The position numbers were made by a program, and so were the translations under genes. The notes under the pieces were generated by a model. The model was given only the letters and a program-made list of their open reading frames with translations, was not told the DNA's origin and ran no database searches. From Bradyrhizobium mercantei (GTDB taxonomy: Bacteria > Pseudomonadota > Alphaproteobacteria > Rhizobiales > Xanthobacteraceae), in the NCBI RefSeq assembly GCF_001982635.1, contig NZ_MKFI01000010.1, positions 124,001 to 188,000 of the forward strand: a DNA stretch of 64,000 bases. Direction: 5' to 3'. The stretch's first letter is position 1. Each line of letters opens with the position of its first letter. Positions 52,644 through 61,094 of the stretch are shown here, one piece after another.

Positions 52644-52653
52644 TTGGCGCCAA
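52644..52653. promoter_or_regulatory. TTGGCGCCAA palindrome in the IclR-leuC divergent promoter
   Basis: Perfect 10-bp palindrome 43 nt upstream of the leuC-like start, in the gap shared with the IclR gene. IclR-type regulators often bind short palindromes there. Candidate operator only. Confidence 0.35.
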
Positions 52654-52696
52654 TAAGATCAAGTCGCATGGAAACGCGGACTGCAGGGGAAGGCGG

Positions 52697-54100
52697 ATGC
52701 CCGGTCGAAGTTTGCTCGAGAAGATCTGGGACCAGCATGTCATTGCCCGTTTGAGCGAGGACACTGATCTCCTGCATATCGACCGCCATCTGCTGCACGA
52801 TCTCGGCGGCTCGCGCGGCCTGCTCGATTTGAAGAGCCGTGGCCTCAAGGTCCATAATCCCGAGCTGACATTTGCGACGCCGGATCATGCATTGTCGACG
52901 GCGCCCGGCCGCGCCGGAACCAGCAAGATCGGCATGGAATTGCTCGCCGCACTGCGGGTCGAGACCGCGGCGAGCGGTATCACGCTGTTCGACGTCGATC
53001 AGCCCGGCCAGGGCATCGTCCATGTCATCGGGCCGGAACTCGGCTTGAGCCTGCCGGGCGCGACCATTGTTTGCGGCGACAGCCACACCTGCACCCATGG
53101 CGGCCTGGGGGCGCTCGCCTTCGGCATCGGGTCGAGCGAGCTCACCCATGTGCTGGCGACGCAGGCGCTGATCCAGAAGCGTCCGAAGACGCTGCGCGCG
53201 CGCTTCGAGGGCAGACTGCCGCTCGGCGTCACCGCCAAGGACATGATCCTGGCGCTGATCGGGCATATCGGCGCCGCCGGCGGCACCGGCTATGCGGTCG
53301 AATACGCCGGCAGTGCGATCCGCGCGCTGCCGATCGAGGGCCGGCTGACGATCTGCAACCTCTCGATCGAGCTCGGCGCTAAGATGGGCATGGTGGCGCC
53401 GGACGAGACAACATTCGAATTCCTGCGCGGCCGTCCCTATGCGCCGCAAGGCGAGATGTGGGATCTCGCGGTGAAAGCATGGCGCGAACTGCCGAGCGAT
53501 CCCGACGCGGTGTTCGACCGCGAGGTCGTGATCGACGTCGAGAAGATCATCCCGCAGGTGACCTGGGGCATCAGCCCCGAGCATGTCGTCGGCGTCGACG
53601 GCGTCATTCCCGATCCGAAGGCGGTCGACGATCCCGCGCGTCGCGCCGCGATCGAGACCGCGCTGGAGTATATGGGCCTGCAAGGCGGCGCGCCGATCGC
53701 CGGCACGCCGATCGATTGGGTGTTCATCGGCTCCTGCACCAACAGCCGGCTCAGCGACCTGCGCGCCGCGGCCGAGGTGGCGCGCGGCCGCAAGGTCGCC
53801 GCCGGTGTTCGCGCCTGGGTGGTGCCGGGCTCGGAGAACGTCAAGCGCGAGGCGGTCGCCGAAGGGCTCGACAAGATCTTCATCGAGGCTGGCTTCGAGT
53901 GGCGCGAGCCCGGCTGTTCGATGTGCCTTGCCGCCAATGGCGAGGTGGTGGGCCCCGGACAGCGCTCGGTCTCGACCTCGAACCGCAACTTCGTCGGCCG
54001 GCAGGGGCCGCGCGCGCGGACGCATCTGGCGAGCCCCGCGAGTGCCGCGGCATCGGCGATAGCCGGTGCGATCGCCGATGTCAGGATGATGGGGCGCTAG
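52697..54100 (+). CDS. 3-isopropylmalate dehydratase-type large subunit (LeuC family), probably catabolic
   Basis: 467 residues. Aconitase-fold large subunit with the three 4Fe-4S ligands in IGSCTNSRLSDLRAAAEV and GCSMCLAANG, plus VCGDSHTCTHGGLGALAFGI. ATG at 52697 follows GGGGAAGG; the upstream frame extension is rejected. It sits with LeuD-like, LeuB-like and ABC transporter genes under an IclR regulator, which is unlike biosynthetic leu loci; a catabolic hydro-lyase acting on a substituted malate/maleate is more likely. Exact substrate unknown. Confidence 0.9.
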   Translation: MPGRSLLEKIWDQHVIARLSEDTDLLHIDRHLLHDLGGSRGLLDLKSRGLKVHNPELTFATPDHALSTAPGRAGTSKIGMELLAALRVETAASGITLFDVDQPGQGIVHVIGPELGLSLPGATIVCGDSHTCTHGGLGALAFGIGSSELTHVLATQALIQKRPKTLRARFEGRLPLGVTAKDMILALIGHIGAAGGTGYAVEYAGSAIRALPIEGRLTICNLSIELGAKMGMVAPDETTFEFLRGRPYAPQGEMWDLAVKAWRELPSDPDAVFDREVVIDVEKIIPQVTWGISPEHVVGVDGVIPDPKAVDDPARRAAIETALEYMGLQGGAPIAGTPIDWVFIGSCTNSRLSDLRAAAEVARGRKVAAGVRAWVVPGSENVKREAVAEGLDKIFIEAGFEWREPGCSMCLAANGEVVGPGQRSVSTSNRNFVGRQGPRARTHLASPASAAASAIAGAIADVRMMGR

Positions 54101-54103
54101 ACG

Positions 54104-54754
54104 ATGCCGAAACCGTTCGACAAGCTCACTGCGACCGCTGCGCCGATCATGCGCAGCAATATCGACACCGACGTGATCATCCGCATCGAGCGGCTGGTCG
54201 GCAACGGGATCCGCGGCACGCTCGGCAAATGGGCGTTCGGCTCGCTGCGCTACCTGCCCGACGGCTCGGAGAATCCGGATTTCATCCTCAACCGCGAGCC
54301 GTACCGGGACGCGGAGATTCTGGTCACCGGACCGAATTTCGGCTGCGGTTCGTCGCGCGAGGGCGCGGTGTGGTCGCTGCAGGAGCGCGGCATCCGCGCC
54401 ATCATCGGCTCTGGCTTCGGCGATATCTTCTTCGCCAACTGCTTCCAGAACGGAATTTTGCCGATCATCATCGACAAGGCGATGGTCGACCAGCTTGCCG
54501 CCGATATCGAGGCGACGCAGGGCGCCGGCAAGGTCTCGATCGACCTCGAGGCGCAGACCATCGTCTCGCCGTCGGGCGCCCGGCATTCGTTCGAGATCGA
54601 CCCGCGACGGCGCGAAGGGCTGTTGAAGGGGCTCGACGAGGTCGCGCTGACATTGCAGCGCGACGACGAGATCCACGCCTTCCAGACTGCCGACCGCACC
54701 GCGCGGCCCTGGATTCACTCCACAAGGACACCCGCCTCAAGGACATCCGCATGA
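54104..54754 (+). CDS. 3-isopropylmalate dehydratase-type small subunit (LeuD family)
   Basis: 216 residues. Swivel-domain motifs GPNFGCGSSREGAVWSLQ and GDIFFANCFQNGILPI are intact. Pairs with the LeuC-like subunit 3 nt upstream. The last 25 residues (TARPWIHSTRTPASRTSA) read as a basic extension; its stop codon overlaps the next ATG (ATGA). Confidence 0.93.
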   Translation: MPKPFDKLTATAAPIMRSNIDTDVIIRIERLVGNGIRGTLGKWAFGSLRYLPDGSENPDFILNREPYRDAEILVTGPNFGCGSSREGAVWSLQERGIRAIIGSGFGDIFFANCFQNGILPIIIDKAMVDQLAADIEATQGAGKVSIDLEAQTIVSPSGARHSFEIDPRRREGLLKGLDEVALTLQRDDEIHAFQTADRTARPWIHSTRTPASRTSA

Positions 54755-55884
54755 GCACGCAATCCAACATGATCAAGGTCGCCGTGGTCGGCGGCGAGGG
54801 TATCGGCCCCGAGGTTACCGCGCAGTCGCGCCGGGTGCTCGACTGGTTCGCGGCCAAACGCAACGTGCCGATGACCTTGCGCGAGGCGCAGTACGGCCTG
54901 ATCCCCTATCTGGCGACCGGCAAGGTGCTGCCCGAGGACACCGCGGAAGCGATGGACGAGGCCGACGCCATCCTGTGGGGCGCAACCGGCGGGCCTGAGA
55001 CCACGGAAGTGCCGGCGGCGGCACGCAAGGCCGGCAGTCTCTTGGGCTTGCGCAGCAAATACGATCTCTATGCCAACTTAAGGCCGATCATGGCGAGCCC
55101 GGCGCTGTCGGCGTCGGCGCCGCTCAAGGCGGAGGTGCTTGACGGCGTCGACTTCGTCATCATCCGCGAACTGACCAGCGGCATCTATTTCGGCGAGCCG
55201 CGCGGCATCGAGACCTTGCCGGACGGCCAGCGCCGCGGCTTCAACACCGAGCAATACACCACCAACCAGATCCGCCGCGTGGCGCGTTCGGCGTTCGAGC
55301 TGGCGCGGACCCGGCGCAACAAGGTCTGCTCGGTCGACAAGGCCAATGTGCTGGAGACCAGCGTGGTCTGGCGCGAGGAAATGATCAAACTGCACAAGGA
55401 GGAGTTCTCCGACGTCGAGCTGACACATCTCTATGTCGACAACGCCGCGATGCAGATCGTGCGCGAGCCGCGGCAATTCGACGTCATGGTGACCGGCAAC
55501 ATCTTCGGCGACATCCTGTCCGACTGCGCGGCGATGGCCTCGGGCTCGCTCGGCATGCTGCCGTCGGCGTCGCTCGGGCCGGTGGATCGGTTCGGCCGCC
55601 GCAAGGCGCTCTATGAGCCGGTGCATGGCAGCGCGCCCGACATTGCGGGCAAGGGCATCGCCAATCCGCTCGGCTCGATCCTCAGCGTCGCGATGCTGCT
55701 GCGCCTGACACTGAACCGGCCCGAGGATGCGGATTTGCTGGAGCAGGCGGTGCAGACCGCGCTTGCCTCCGGTGCACGAACGGCCGACATTGCGGAAGCG
55801 GGTGCGAAGAAGCTGTCGACCGTCCAGATGGGCGACGCGGTGCTCAGCGCGCTCGACAAGATCTCGGCGAAGGAGCACGCGTGA
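54751..55884 (+). CDS. Isopropylmalate/isocitrate-type dehydrogenase (LeuB/tartrate dehydrogenase family)
   Basis: 377 residues. Motifs VVGGEGIGPEVTAQS, GATGGPE, IIRELTSGIYFGEPRG, SVDKANVLETS and the metal-binding GNIFGDILSD are those of the beta-decarboxylating dehydrogenase family. Would oxidise and decarboxylate the hydroxyacid made by the hydratase next door. ATGA overlap with the preceding gene and GTGA overlap with the next. Confidence 0.92.
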   Translation: MSTQSNMIKVAVVGGEGIGPEVTAQSRRVLDWFAAKRNVPMTLREAQYGLIPYLATGKVLPEDTAEAMDEADAILWGATGGPETTEVPAAARKAGSLLGLRSKYDLYANLRPIMASPALSASAPLKAEVLDGVDFVIIRELTSGIYFGEPRGIETLPDGQRRGFNTEQYTTNQIRRVARSAFELARTRRNKVCSVDKANVLETSVVWREEMIKLHKEEFSDVELTHLYVDNAAMQIVREPRQFDVMVTGNIFGDILSDCAAMASGSLGMLPSASLGPVDRFGRRKALYEPVHGSAPDIAGKGIANPLGSILSVAMLLRLTLNRPEDADLLEQAVQTALASGARTADIAEAGAKKLSTVQMGDAVLSALDKISAKEHA

Positions 55885-56945
55885 TGGGGCGCCTCGCGAT
55901 GCCCAATATTTCGAGGCGTTCGGCGCTGACGGTGATCGCTGCGGGCGGCGCGGCGCTGGCGACCGGGCGGGCATGGGCGCAGGCGACCACCGGCCGCGCT
56001 ATCTATCCGGTTGCGGTGCCGGTCTATCAGACGCAGTTCGTCGCGGACCGTATCGGCTACTTCAAGGACGCCGGGCTCGACTGCAAGCTGGTGCAGGGCG
56101 GCAGCGGCGTGAAGACCCGCGAGATCATCGCCTCGTCGCAGGGCGACATCGGGATCGGCGACGTCACCCATCCGATGCAGTTGACCAATCACGGCCGCGC
56201 CGCGCGCGTCCTGTTGCCGGTCGACACGCGGTCGAACTCGGTGATGTTCATCCTGCGCAAGGACCTCAAGGACCAGGGCATCAATTCGCTGGAGGCTTTC
56301 ACGCAATGGAAGCGGCCCGACGGCCGCAAGCCGATCGTCTCGGTGTCCTCGCTCGGCGGCACCAACCATGTCTGGGCGTCCTACTACATGGAAACCATGG
56401 GGCTCGACGACAAGGTGACCTGGATCGGCACCGGCAATGTCGACACCATGCTGGGGTCGCTGAAGTCGAAGCAGGTCGATATCCTCGTCAGCTCGCTGTC
56501 GCTGTTGAACGAGGCGCAGCAGCAGGGCTGGGGCGAACTGCTGTTCGACGGCACCGATGAAGCGATCTGGAACAAGCATATCGGCGGCAAGGTGCCGGTG
56601 ACCGCGCACTTCACGCTGCAGGCCACCATCGACAAGGATCCCGCCAAGATGCAGGCCTATGTCACCGCGCTGTGGCGCGCGTCGCAATGGATCAAGGCGC
56701 ACAAGCCGACCGAGGTCTACGACGCCATCGAGCCCTATGTCGGCAGCACCTCGCGCGACGCCAATCTGCTGGAGATCTCGGCGATCCAGAAGGTCGCGGA
56801 TTATGAGGGCACGATCGACGCGGCGAGCTTCGCGCGCGGCGAGAAGGTCTGGTTCCGCGAGATGACCGGCATCAAGCCGCTCAAGATCGCCGATGTGGTC
56901 AATTCCAACCTTATCGACGCGGCGCGAAAGGCCTATCCGGGTTGA
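55881..56945 (+). CDS. NitT/TauT-type ABC transporter substrate-binding protein
   Basis: 354 residues. N-terminal twin-arginine-like signal (NISRRSALTVIAAGGAALAT, cleavage near AWA-QA) and an NMT1/SsuA-like fold (QFVADRIGYFKDAGLDCKLV, SSQGDIGIGDVTHPMQL). GTG at 55881 overlaps the previous stop; an ATG one codon later is possible. Delivers an organic acid or related anion to the ATPase/permease pair that follows. Confidence 0.9.
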   Translation: MMGRLAMPNISRRSALTVIAAGGAALATGRAWAQATTGRAIYPVAVPVYQTQFVADRIGYFKDAGLDCKLVQGGSGVKTREIIASSQGDIGIGDVTHPMQLTNHGRAARVLLPVDTRSNSVMFILRKDLKDQGINSLEAFTQWKRPDGRKPIVSVSSLGGTNHVWASYYMETMGLDDKVTWIGTGNVDTMLGSLKSKQVDILVSSLSLLNEAQQQGWGELLFDGTDEAIWNKHIGGKVPVTAHFTLQATIDKDPAKMQAYVTALWRASQWIKAHKPTEVYDAIEPYVGSTSRDANLLEISAIQKVADYEGTIDAASFARGEKVWFREMTGIKPLKIADVVNSNLIDAARKAYPG

Positions 56946-57775
56946 GCGCGCTCGAGACAAGCGCAATCGTATCGCCGCGCGCCTCGGCCGACCGCCGCGT
57001 CGAGGTCAAAGGCCTGAGCAAGTCGTTCCAGCTCGCCAAGACCACGATCGAGGCGGTGCGTGACGTTACCTTCGACGTCCGCCGCGGCGAGTTCGTCGCG
57101 CTGCTCGGGCCGTCGGGCTCCGGCAAGAGCACCGTGCTCAACATGATCGCCTCGCTGATCCGCCCCACAGGCGGCGAGATCCTGATCGACGGCAGGCGCG
57201 TCGTCGCCGGCAAGGCGACGCCCAATGTCGGCTATGTCTTCCAGCGCGACACGCTGTTTCCCTGGCGGACCGTCGGCGACAATATCGGCTACGGGCTGGA
57301 GCTGTCGGGCGTGCCCGCGTCGGAACGGAAGGCGCGCATCGCCGAATGCGTCGCGCAGGCCGGCCTCAAGGGATTCGAGCACGCCTATCCCTCGGCGTTG
57401 TCGGGTGGCATGCGGCAGCGCGCGGCGCTGATGCGGACCCTGATCGTCGAGCCGCAGATCTTGCTGATGGACGAGCCGTTCGGCGCGCTCGACACCCACA
57501 CCAAGATCGACATGCACGAGGTGCTGCTGCGGATCTGGGAGCGCGAGCAGCAGACCGTGCTGTTCGTGACCCATGATCTCGGCGAGGCGCTGACCCTGGC
57601 CGACCGCATCATCCTGTTCTCGGCGCGGCCGGGCCGCATCAAGGACATGTTCACGGTCGATTTCGACCGCCCGCGCGACGCGGTGAAGGTGCGCGAGACC
57701 CCGCATTATGCCGAGCTGTTCCAGCACATCTGGCACTCGCTCGGCGAGGAGTTCGTCAAGGGCCGCAGCACATGA
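56942..57775 (+). CDS. NitT/TauT-type ABC transporter ATP-binding protein
   Basis: 277 residues. Walker A GPSGSGKS, Q-loop VFQRDTLFPW, signature LSGGMRQRAALMRTL and Walker B LLMDEPFGALD, as in TauB/SsuB. The start appears to be TTG, overlapping the binding-protein TGA (TTGA). Confidence 0.94.
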   Translation: MSALETSAIVSPRASADRRVEVKGLSKSFQLAKTTIEAVRDVTFDVRRGEFVALLGPSGSGKSTVLNMIASLIRPTGGEILIDGRRVVAGKATPNVGYVFQRDTLFPWRTVGDNIGYGLELSGVPASERKARIAECVAQAGLKGFEHAYPSALSGGMRQRAALMRTLIVEPQILLMDEPFGALDTHTKIDMHEVLLRIWEREQQTVLFVTHDLGEALTLADRIILFSARPGRIKDMFTVDFDRPRDAVKVRETPHYAELFQHIWHSLGEEFVKGRST

Positions 57776-58644
57776 AGAGGTACGGCACGCTCGGCACGGT
57801 CGGCTGGCAGATCCTGATCTGCGCCGTCGTGTTGTCGGTCTGGCAATGGGGTTACGACCTGCGCACCAAGCTGCCGTGGCTGGTGCCCGATCTGCTCGAC
57901 CCTTATTTCATCTCAAAGCCGTCGATGATCTTCGACAATTTCCTGATCCAGAGCTGCCTGACCTCGAAGCTCGGTGCCTTCAACGGCTGGTTCAACGGCG
58001 AGTTCGGAAAATGTCTGGCGCGCAACGAGAACAATCTCTGGGCGGCGACGGCGATCACGTTGAAGAACACCTTCTTCGGCTTCGTCACCGGCGTGGTCTC
58101 CGGCTTCGCCGCCGGGCTGATCCTCGGGCGATCCGACCGGCTCAGCGCGATCTTCCAGCCCTTCATCACCGCGGTGAATTCGATCCCCCGGATCGCGCTG
58201 GCGCCCATCATCGTGCTGGCGTTCGGGATCGGCGACATGTCGAAGATCGTGACCTCCTGGATCGTCGTGGTGTTCCTGGTGTTCTTCAACACCTTCGAGG
58301 GCGCACGCTCGATCGACGAGGGCTTCACCAACGCCGCGCGGCTGCTCGGTGCCAGCGAGTGGCAGATCACCCGCACCGTGGTGATCCCCTCGACCATGGC
58401 CTGGGTGTTCGCCTCGCTGACGCCGGCGATCTCCTTCGCGCTGATCGGCGTGATCGTCGGTGAGTTCATCGGCGCCGAGCGCGGCATCGGCCGTCTCATC
58501 ATCGAGTCGGAGGCGCGCGGCGAAGCCTCGGGCATGATGGTCGCGGTGGTCGTGCTGATGCTGGTCGGCGTCGTGCTGTCGGCGATCATCTGGCGGCTGC
58601 AGGCCTATCTGCTGCGCTGGCAACGGCAGCGCAGTGCCGAATAG
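57772..58644 (+). CDS. NitT/TauT-type ABC transporter permease
   Basis: 290 residues, about six membrane helices, with the EAA-type loop DEGFTNAARLLGASEWQITR. A longer periplasmic loop near residues 50-85 (Asn-, Lys- and Cys-containing) distinguishes it from typical TauC. ATGA overlap with the ATPase gene. Completes the importer of the leuCDB-like operon. Confidence 0.93.
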   Translation: MKRYGTLGTVGWQILICAVVLSVWQWGYDLRTKLPWLVPDLLDPYFISKPSMIFDNFLIQSCLTSKLGAFNGWFNGEFGKCLARNENNLWAATAITLKNTFFGFVTGVVSGFAAGLILGRSDRLSAIFQPFITAVNSIPRIALAPIIVLAFGIGDMSKIVTSWIVVVFLVFFNTFEGARSIDEGFTNAARLLGASEWQITRTVVIPSTMAWVFASLTPAISFALIGVIVGEFIGAERGIGRLIIESEARGEASGMMVAVVVLMLVGVVLSAIIWRLQAYLLRWQRQRSAE

Positions 58645-58690
58645 GCCGAGGTCGTGGCGGCGCTGCGTCCGCCGCCACGGGCCTCCGGGC

Positions 58691-58867
58691 TCACGCTGCG
58701 GTCTGCGACGGCGAGGTCTCGCCGTCGAGCCAATCCTGTTCGATTGCCAGTGCGCGCCAGGCCGCTTCCATTCGCTTGAAGCGATTGAAGGTCGGCTCGT
58801 CGTCGGCGCGCTCGGCAAGCTGCGCGCAGTTCTCCGCATTGTCGAGGAAGTGCTGTGATTGCTTCAT
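58691..58867 (-). CDS. 58-residue conserved small protein
   Basis: ATG at 58867 with AGGAGG ten nt upstream; ends in a TGA at 58691-58693. The product MKQSQHFLDNAENCAQLAER... is acidic and helical, with RFKRMEAAWRALAIEQDWLD. It resembles a family of short Bradyrhizobium proteins (MKQS-HF-ENAENC type) of unknown role. The strong ribosome site and convergent placement support a real gene. Confidence 0.8.
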   Translation of the reverse strand: MKQSQHFLDNAENCAQLAERADDEPTFNRFKRMEAAWRALAIEQDWLDGETSPSQTAA

Positions 58868-59005
58868 GGAACGTCCTCCTGTTGATGAGGACGTGGGACA
58901 TCAAATCAGGCTATTCAACGCGTGGAACATGAGCATTTCGCCACACAGGTGAATGTCTGTTCAGCGGAGTTCCCCAGGCGATGTTCCGCATATGCGGGCA
59001 ACATA

Positions 59006-59030
59006 GGAACAGGTTGTCGCATCCGGCGTT
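59006..59030 (+). promoter_or_regulatory. EcfG-type general stress response promoter
   Basis: GGAAC (59006-59010), 16-nt spacer, CGTT (59027-59030), matching the alphaproteobacterial EcfG sigma-factor consensus GGAAC-N16/17-CGTT. Lies 36 nt before the small exported-protein gene. Confidence 0.75.
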
Positions 59031-59066
59031 CGTCCCCCACGTCGCAACTGGAGGAGGAGAGGCGTG

Positions 59067-59327
59067 ATGAGGAAGTATCTGTTCGCCGCGGCCATGGTGA
59101 CCGCGATCGCTTCACCTGCGTTCGCCGATGATGTCGGTGTTCGCGTCGGTCCCGTCGGCGCCGGCGTGACCGTGGGCCGGGCGCCCGAATATCGCGACCG
59201 CGACCGTGACCGCACCACGGTGATCAGGGAGCGTGAGCCGCGCCGCGACCGGACCACGGTCATCAAGAAGCAGGACGAGTTCGGCAATCGCAGCAAGACC
59301 GTGATTCACCACGATGATGACGATTGA
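59067..59327 (+). CDS. Small exported protein with charged repeats, stress-induced candidate
   Basis: 86 residues: signal peptide (MRKYLFAAAMVTAIA, cleavage after FA-DD), then a short Gly/Val segment and RDRDRDRTTVIRE and RRDRTTVIKKQDE, an imperfect repeat of DRTTVIxx, ending HHDDDD. Matches a family of short Bradyrhizobium secreted proteins of unknown function. GGAGGAGAGGCG precedes a GTG/ATG pair (59064/59067). An EcfG-type promoter sits upstream. Confidence 0.85.
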   Translation: MRKYLFAAAMVTAIASPAFADDVGVRVGPVGAGVTVGRAPEYRDRDRDRTTVIREREPRRDRTTVIKKQDEFGNRSKTVIHHDDDD

Positions 59328-59356
59328 CGCCTGATCGAAGCGATGTTGGACGTAGA

Positions 59357-59394
59357 GGAAAATCCGCCGCAAGTTTCGTCGCGGCGGATTTTCC
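59357..59394. terminator. Perfect 14-bp hairpin, bidirectional terminator
   Basis: GGAAAATCCGCCGC (59357-59370) and GCGGCGGATTTTCC (59381-59394) with a 10-nt loop. Placed between the convergent small gene and the garD gene. The stem carries A/T runs on both sides, fitting termination in both directions. Confidence 0.75.
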
Positions 59395-59449
59395 AAGTGT
59401 AGCCAACATTTCCAAGTGTAGCTAATCAGGTGAGCCGGCGGCGGTGGTC

Positions 59450-60991
59450 CTAGGTCACCGGTGCCGGGTTGAACAACGTCAGATCGTTGTGGATGCCCCA
59501 CTTGTCCGACCACGGTTTCGTTCGGCCGCTCGCGACGTCGAGGATCAGGTGGAACAGGTCCCAGCCGGTTTCCTCGATCGTCTTCTCGCCGGTCGCGATG
59601 CAGCCGGCGTCGAAATCGATCAGGTCCTTCCAGCGCCGCGCCAACTCGCTGCGGGTCGCGACCTTGATGACAGGCGCGGCGGCAAGGCCATAGGGCGTGC
59701 CGCGGCCGGTGGTGAATACCTGCAGCGTCATGCCGGCGGCAAGCTGCAAGGTGCCGCAGATGAAGTCGCTCGCGGGCGTCGCCGCGAACAGCATGCCTTT
59801 CTGCCGTGCCTTCTCGCCGGGCGACAGCACGCCGGCGATCGGACCGGAGCCCGACTTGACGATCGAGCCGAGGGACTTCTCCACGATGTTGGCGAGCCCG
59901 CCCTTCTTGTTGCCCGGCGTCGTGTTGGCGCTGCGGTCGGCGCCGCCGCGGGCCAGATAGGCGTCGTACCAGGCCATCTCGCGGATCAGCGCGCGGCCGA
60001 CATCCTCGTTGACCGCGCGGCGGGTGAGCAGCTGGATCGCGTCGCGCACCTCGGTCACTTCCGAGAACATCACGGTCGCGCCGGCGCGAACCAGCAGGTC
60101 GGCGGCGAAGCCGACCGCGGGGTTGGCGGTGACGCCGGAGAATGCATCGCTGCCGCCGCATTGCAGGCCGATCACGAGATCGGCGGCCGGGCAGGTCTCG
60201 CGCGTGCGGGCGTTGAGCACCTTCAGGCGCGCCTCGGCCTGGCTCATGATCGCATCGACGATGGCGCCGAAGCCGTCAAAGGCCTCGTCCTGCATCCGCA
60301 CGATCGCGTCATTGACGCCCTCCGGCACCAGCCGTTCCGGCGCGAGCTTCTCGCAGCCGAGCCCGACCACGAGGATCTCGCCGCCAAAATTCGGATTGAG
60401 CGCGAGGTTCTGCAGGGTGCGGATCGGCACCACGGCATCGGGCGCCGTGATCGCGACGCCGCAGCCATAGGCATGGGTCAGCGGCACGACGTCGTCGACG
60501 TTCGGGTATTTCGGCAAGAGCTCGGCGCGGATGCGCTTCACCGCATATTCCATCGTGCCCTTGACGCATTGCACTGACGAGGAGATGCCGAGGATGTTCT
60601 TTGTTCCAACTGAACCGTCGGGATTGCGAAACCCCTCGAACGTAAAACCTTCGAGCGGCGGCAGCGCCGGCGGCACCGCGGTTGCGATCTCGAGCTGATC
60701 GAGCGGCGGCGCGTCGGGCATGCGGATGCGGGCCTCGTCGACCCATTCGCCGGCCAGGATCGGCGACAACGCGTGACCGATCACCTCGCCATAGCGGACG
60801 ATCGGCGCGCCTTCGGCAATGTCTTCGAGCGCCGTCTTGTGGCCCTGCGGCACGAAGGCGCGCAGCGTCAGGCCCGAGGCAAAGCGCGAGCCGGCGGGCA
60901 GGCCGAAATCGTTCACCACGATCGCGACATTGTCGCGCGCGTTGAGCTTGATGTAGCGGGGCTGCTCCTTAGCGCCGGTCGACTGGTCCAT
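59450..60991 (-). CDS. garD: Galactarate/altronate dehydratase (GarD/UxaA family)
   Basis: 513 residues. N-terminal SAF-type domain (about 15-85, LNARDNVAIVVNDFGLPAGS) and the UxaA catalytic domain (PLTHAYGCGVAI, VGLGCEK, VIGLQCGGSDAFSGVTANPA, GNKKGGLANI). Dehydrates galactarate (or altronate) with iron. Neighbour genes for glucarate dehydratase and a semialdehyde dehydrogenase favour galactarate. Intact. Confidence 0.88.
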   Translation of the reverse strand: MDQSTGAKEQPRYIKLNARDNVAIVVNDFGLPAGSRFASGLTLRAFVPQGHKTALEDIAEGAPIVRYGEVIGHALSPILAGEWVDEARIRMPDAPPLDQLEIATAVPPALPPLEGFTFEGFRNPDGSVGTKNILGISSSVQCVKGTMEYAVKRIRAELLPKYPNVDDVVPLTHAYGCGVAITAPDAVVPIRTLQNLALNPNFGGEILVVGLGCEKLAPERLVPEGVNDAIVRMQDEAFDGFGAIVDAIMSQAEARLKVLNARTRETCPAADLVIGLQCGGSDAFSGVTANPAVGFAADLLVRAGATVMFSEVTEVRDAIQLLTRRAVNEDVGRALIREMAWYDAYLARGGADRSANTTPGNKKGGLANIVEKSLGSIVKSGSGPIAGVLSPGEKARQKGMLFAATPASDFICGTLQLAAGMTLQVFTTGRGTPYGLAAAPVIKVATRSELARRWKDLIDFDAGCIATGEKTIEETGWDLFHLILDVASGRTKPWSDKWGIHNDLTLFNPAPVT

Positions 60992-61012
60992 GAGGGCTCC
61001 GGAAATTGTGGG

Positions 61013-61083
61013 GCGGGTTAGCCGAAGGCGTAACCCGCCGTGTTTCGTGTGCGGTGCCGATGGGTTACGCTGGCGCTAACCCA
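61013..61083. repeat. Paired GGGTTA-type repeat (hairpin)
   Basis: GGGTTAGCCGAAGGCGTAACCC and, about 35 nt on, GGGTTACGCTGGCGCTAACCC each form a hairpin. The unit resembles a dispersed alphaproteobacterial intergenic repeat. It lies between the semialdehyde dehydrogenase and garD genes. Confidence 0.65.
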
Positions 61084-61094
61084 CCCTACGAGCC

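Noticed and set aside
52620..52660. Sigma-54-like promoter before the leuC-like gene (TGGCAC...)
   Set aside because: Spacing between the GG and GC elements is one base off and the TTGC half is poor.
52535..54718. Minus-strand open frame of 727 codons over leuC and leuD
   Set aside because: Antisense to two intact genes with iron-sulfur and swivel motifs; composition typical of a shadow.
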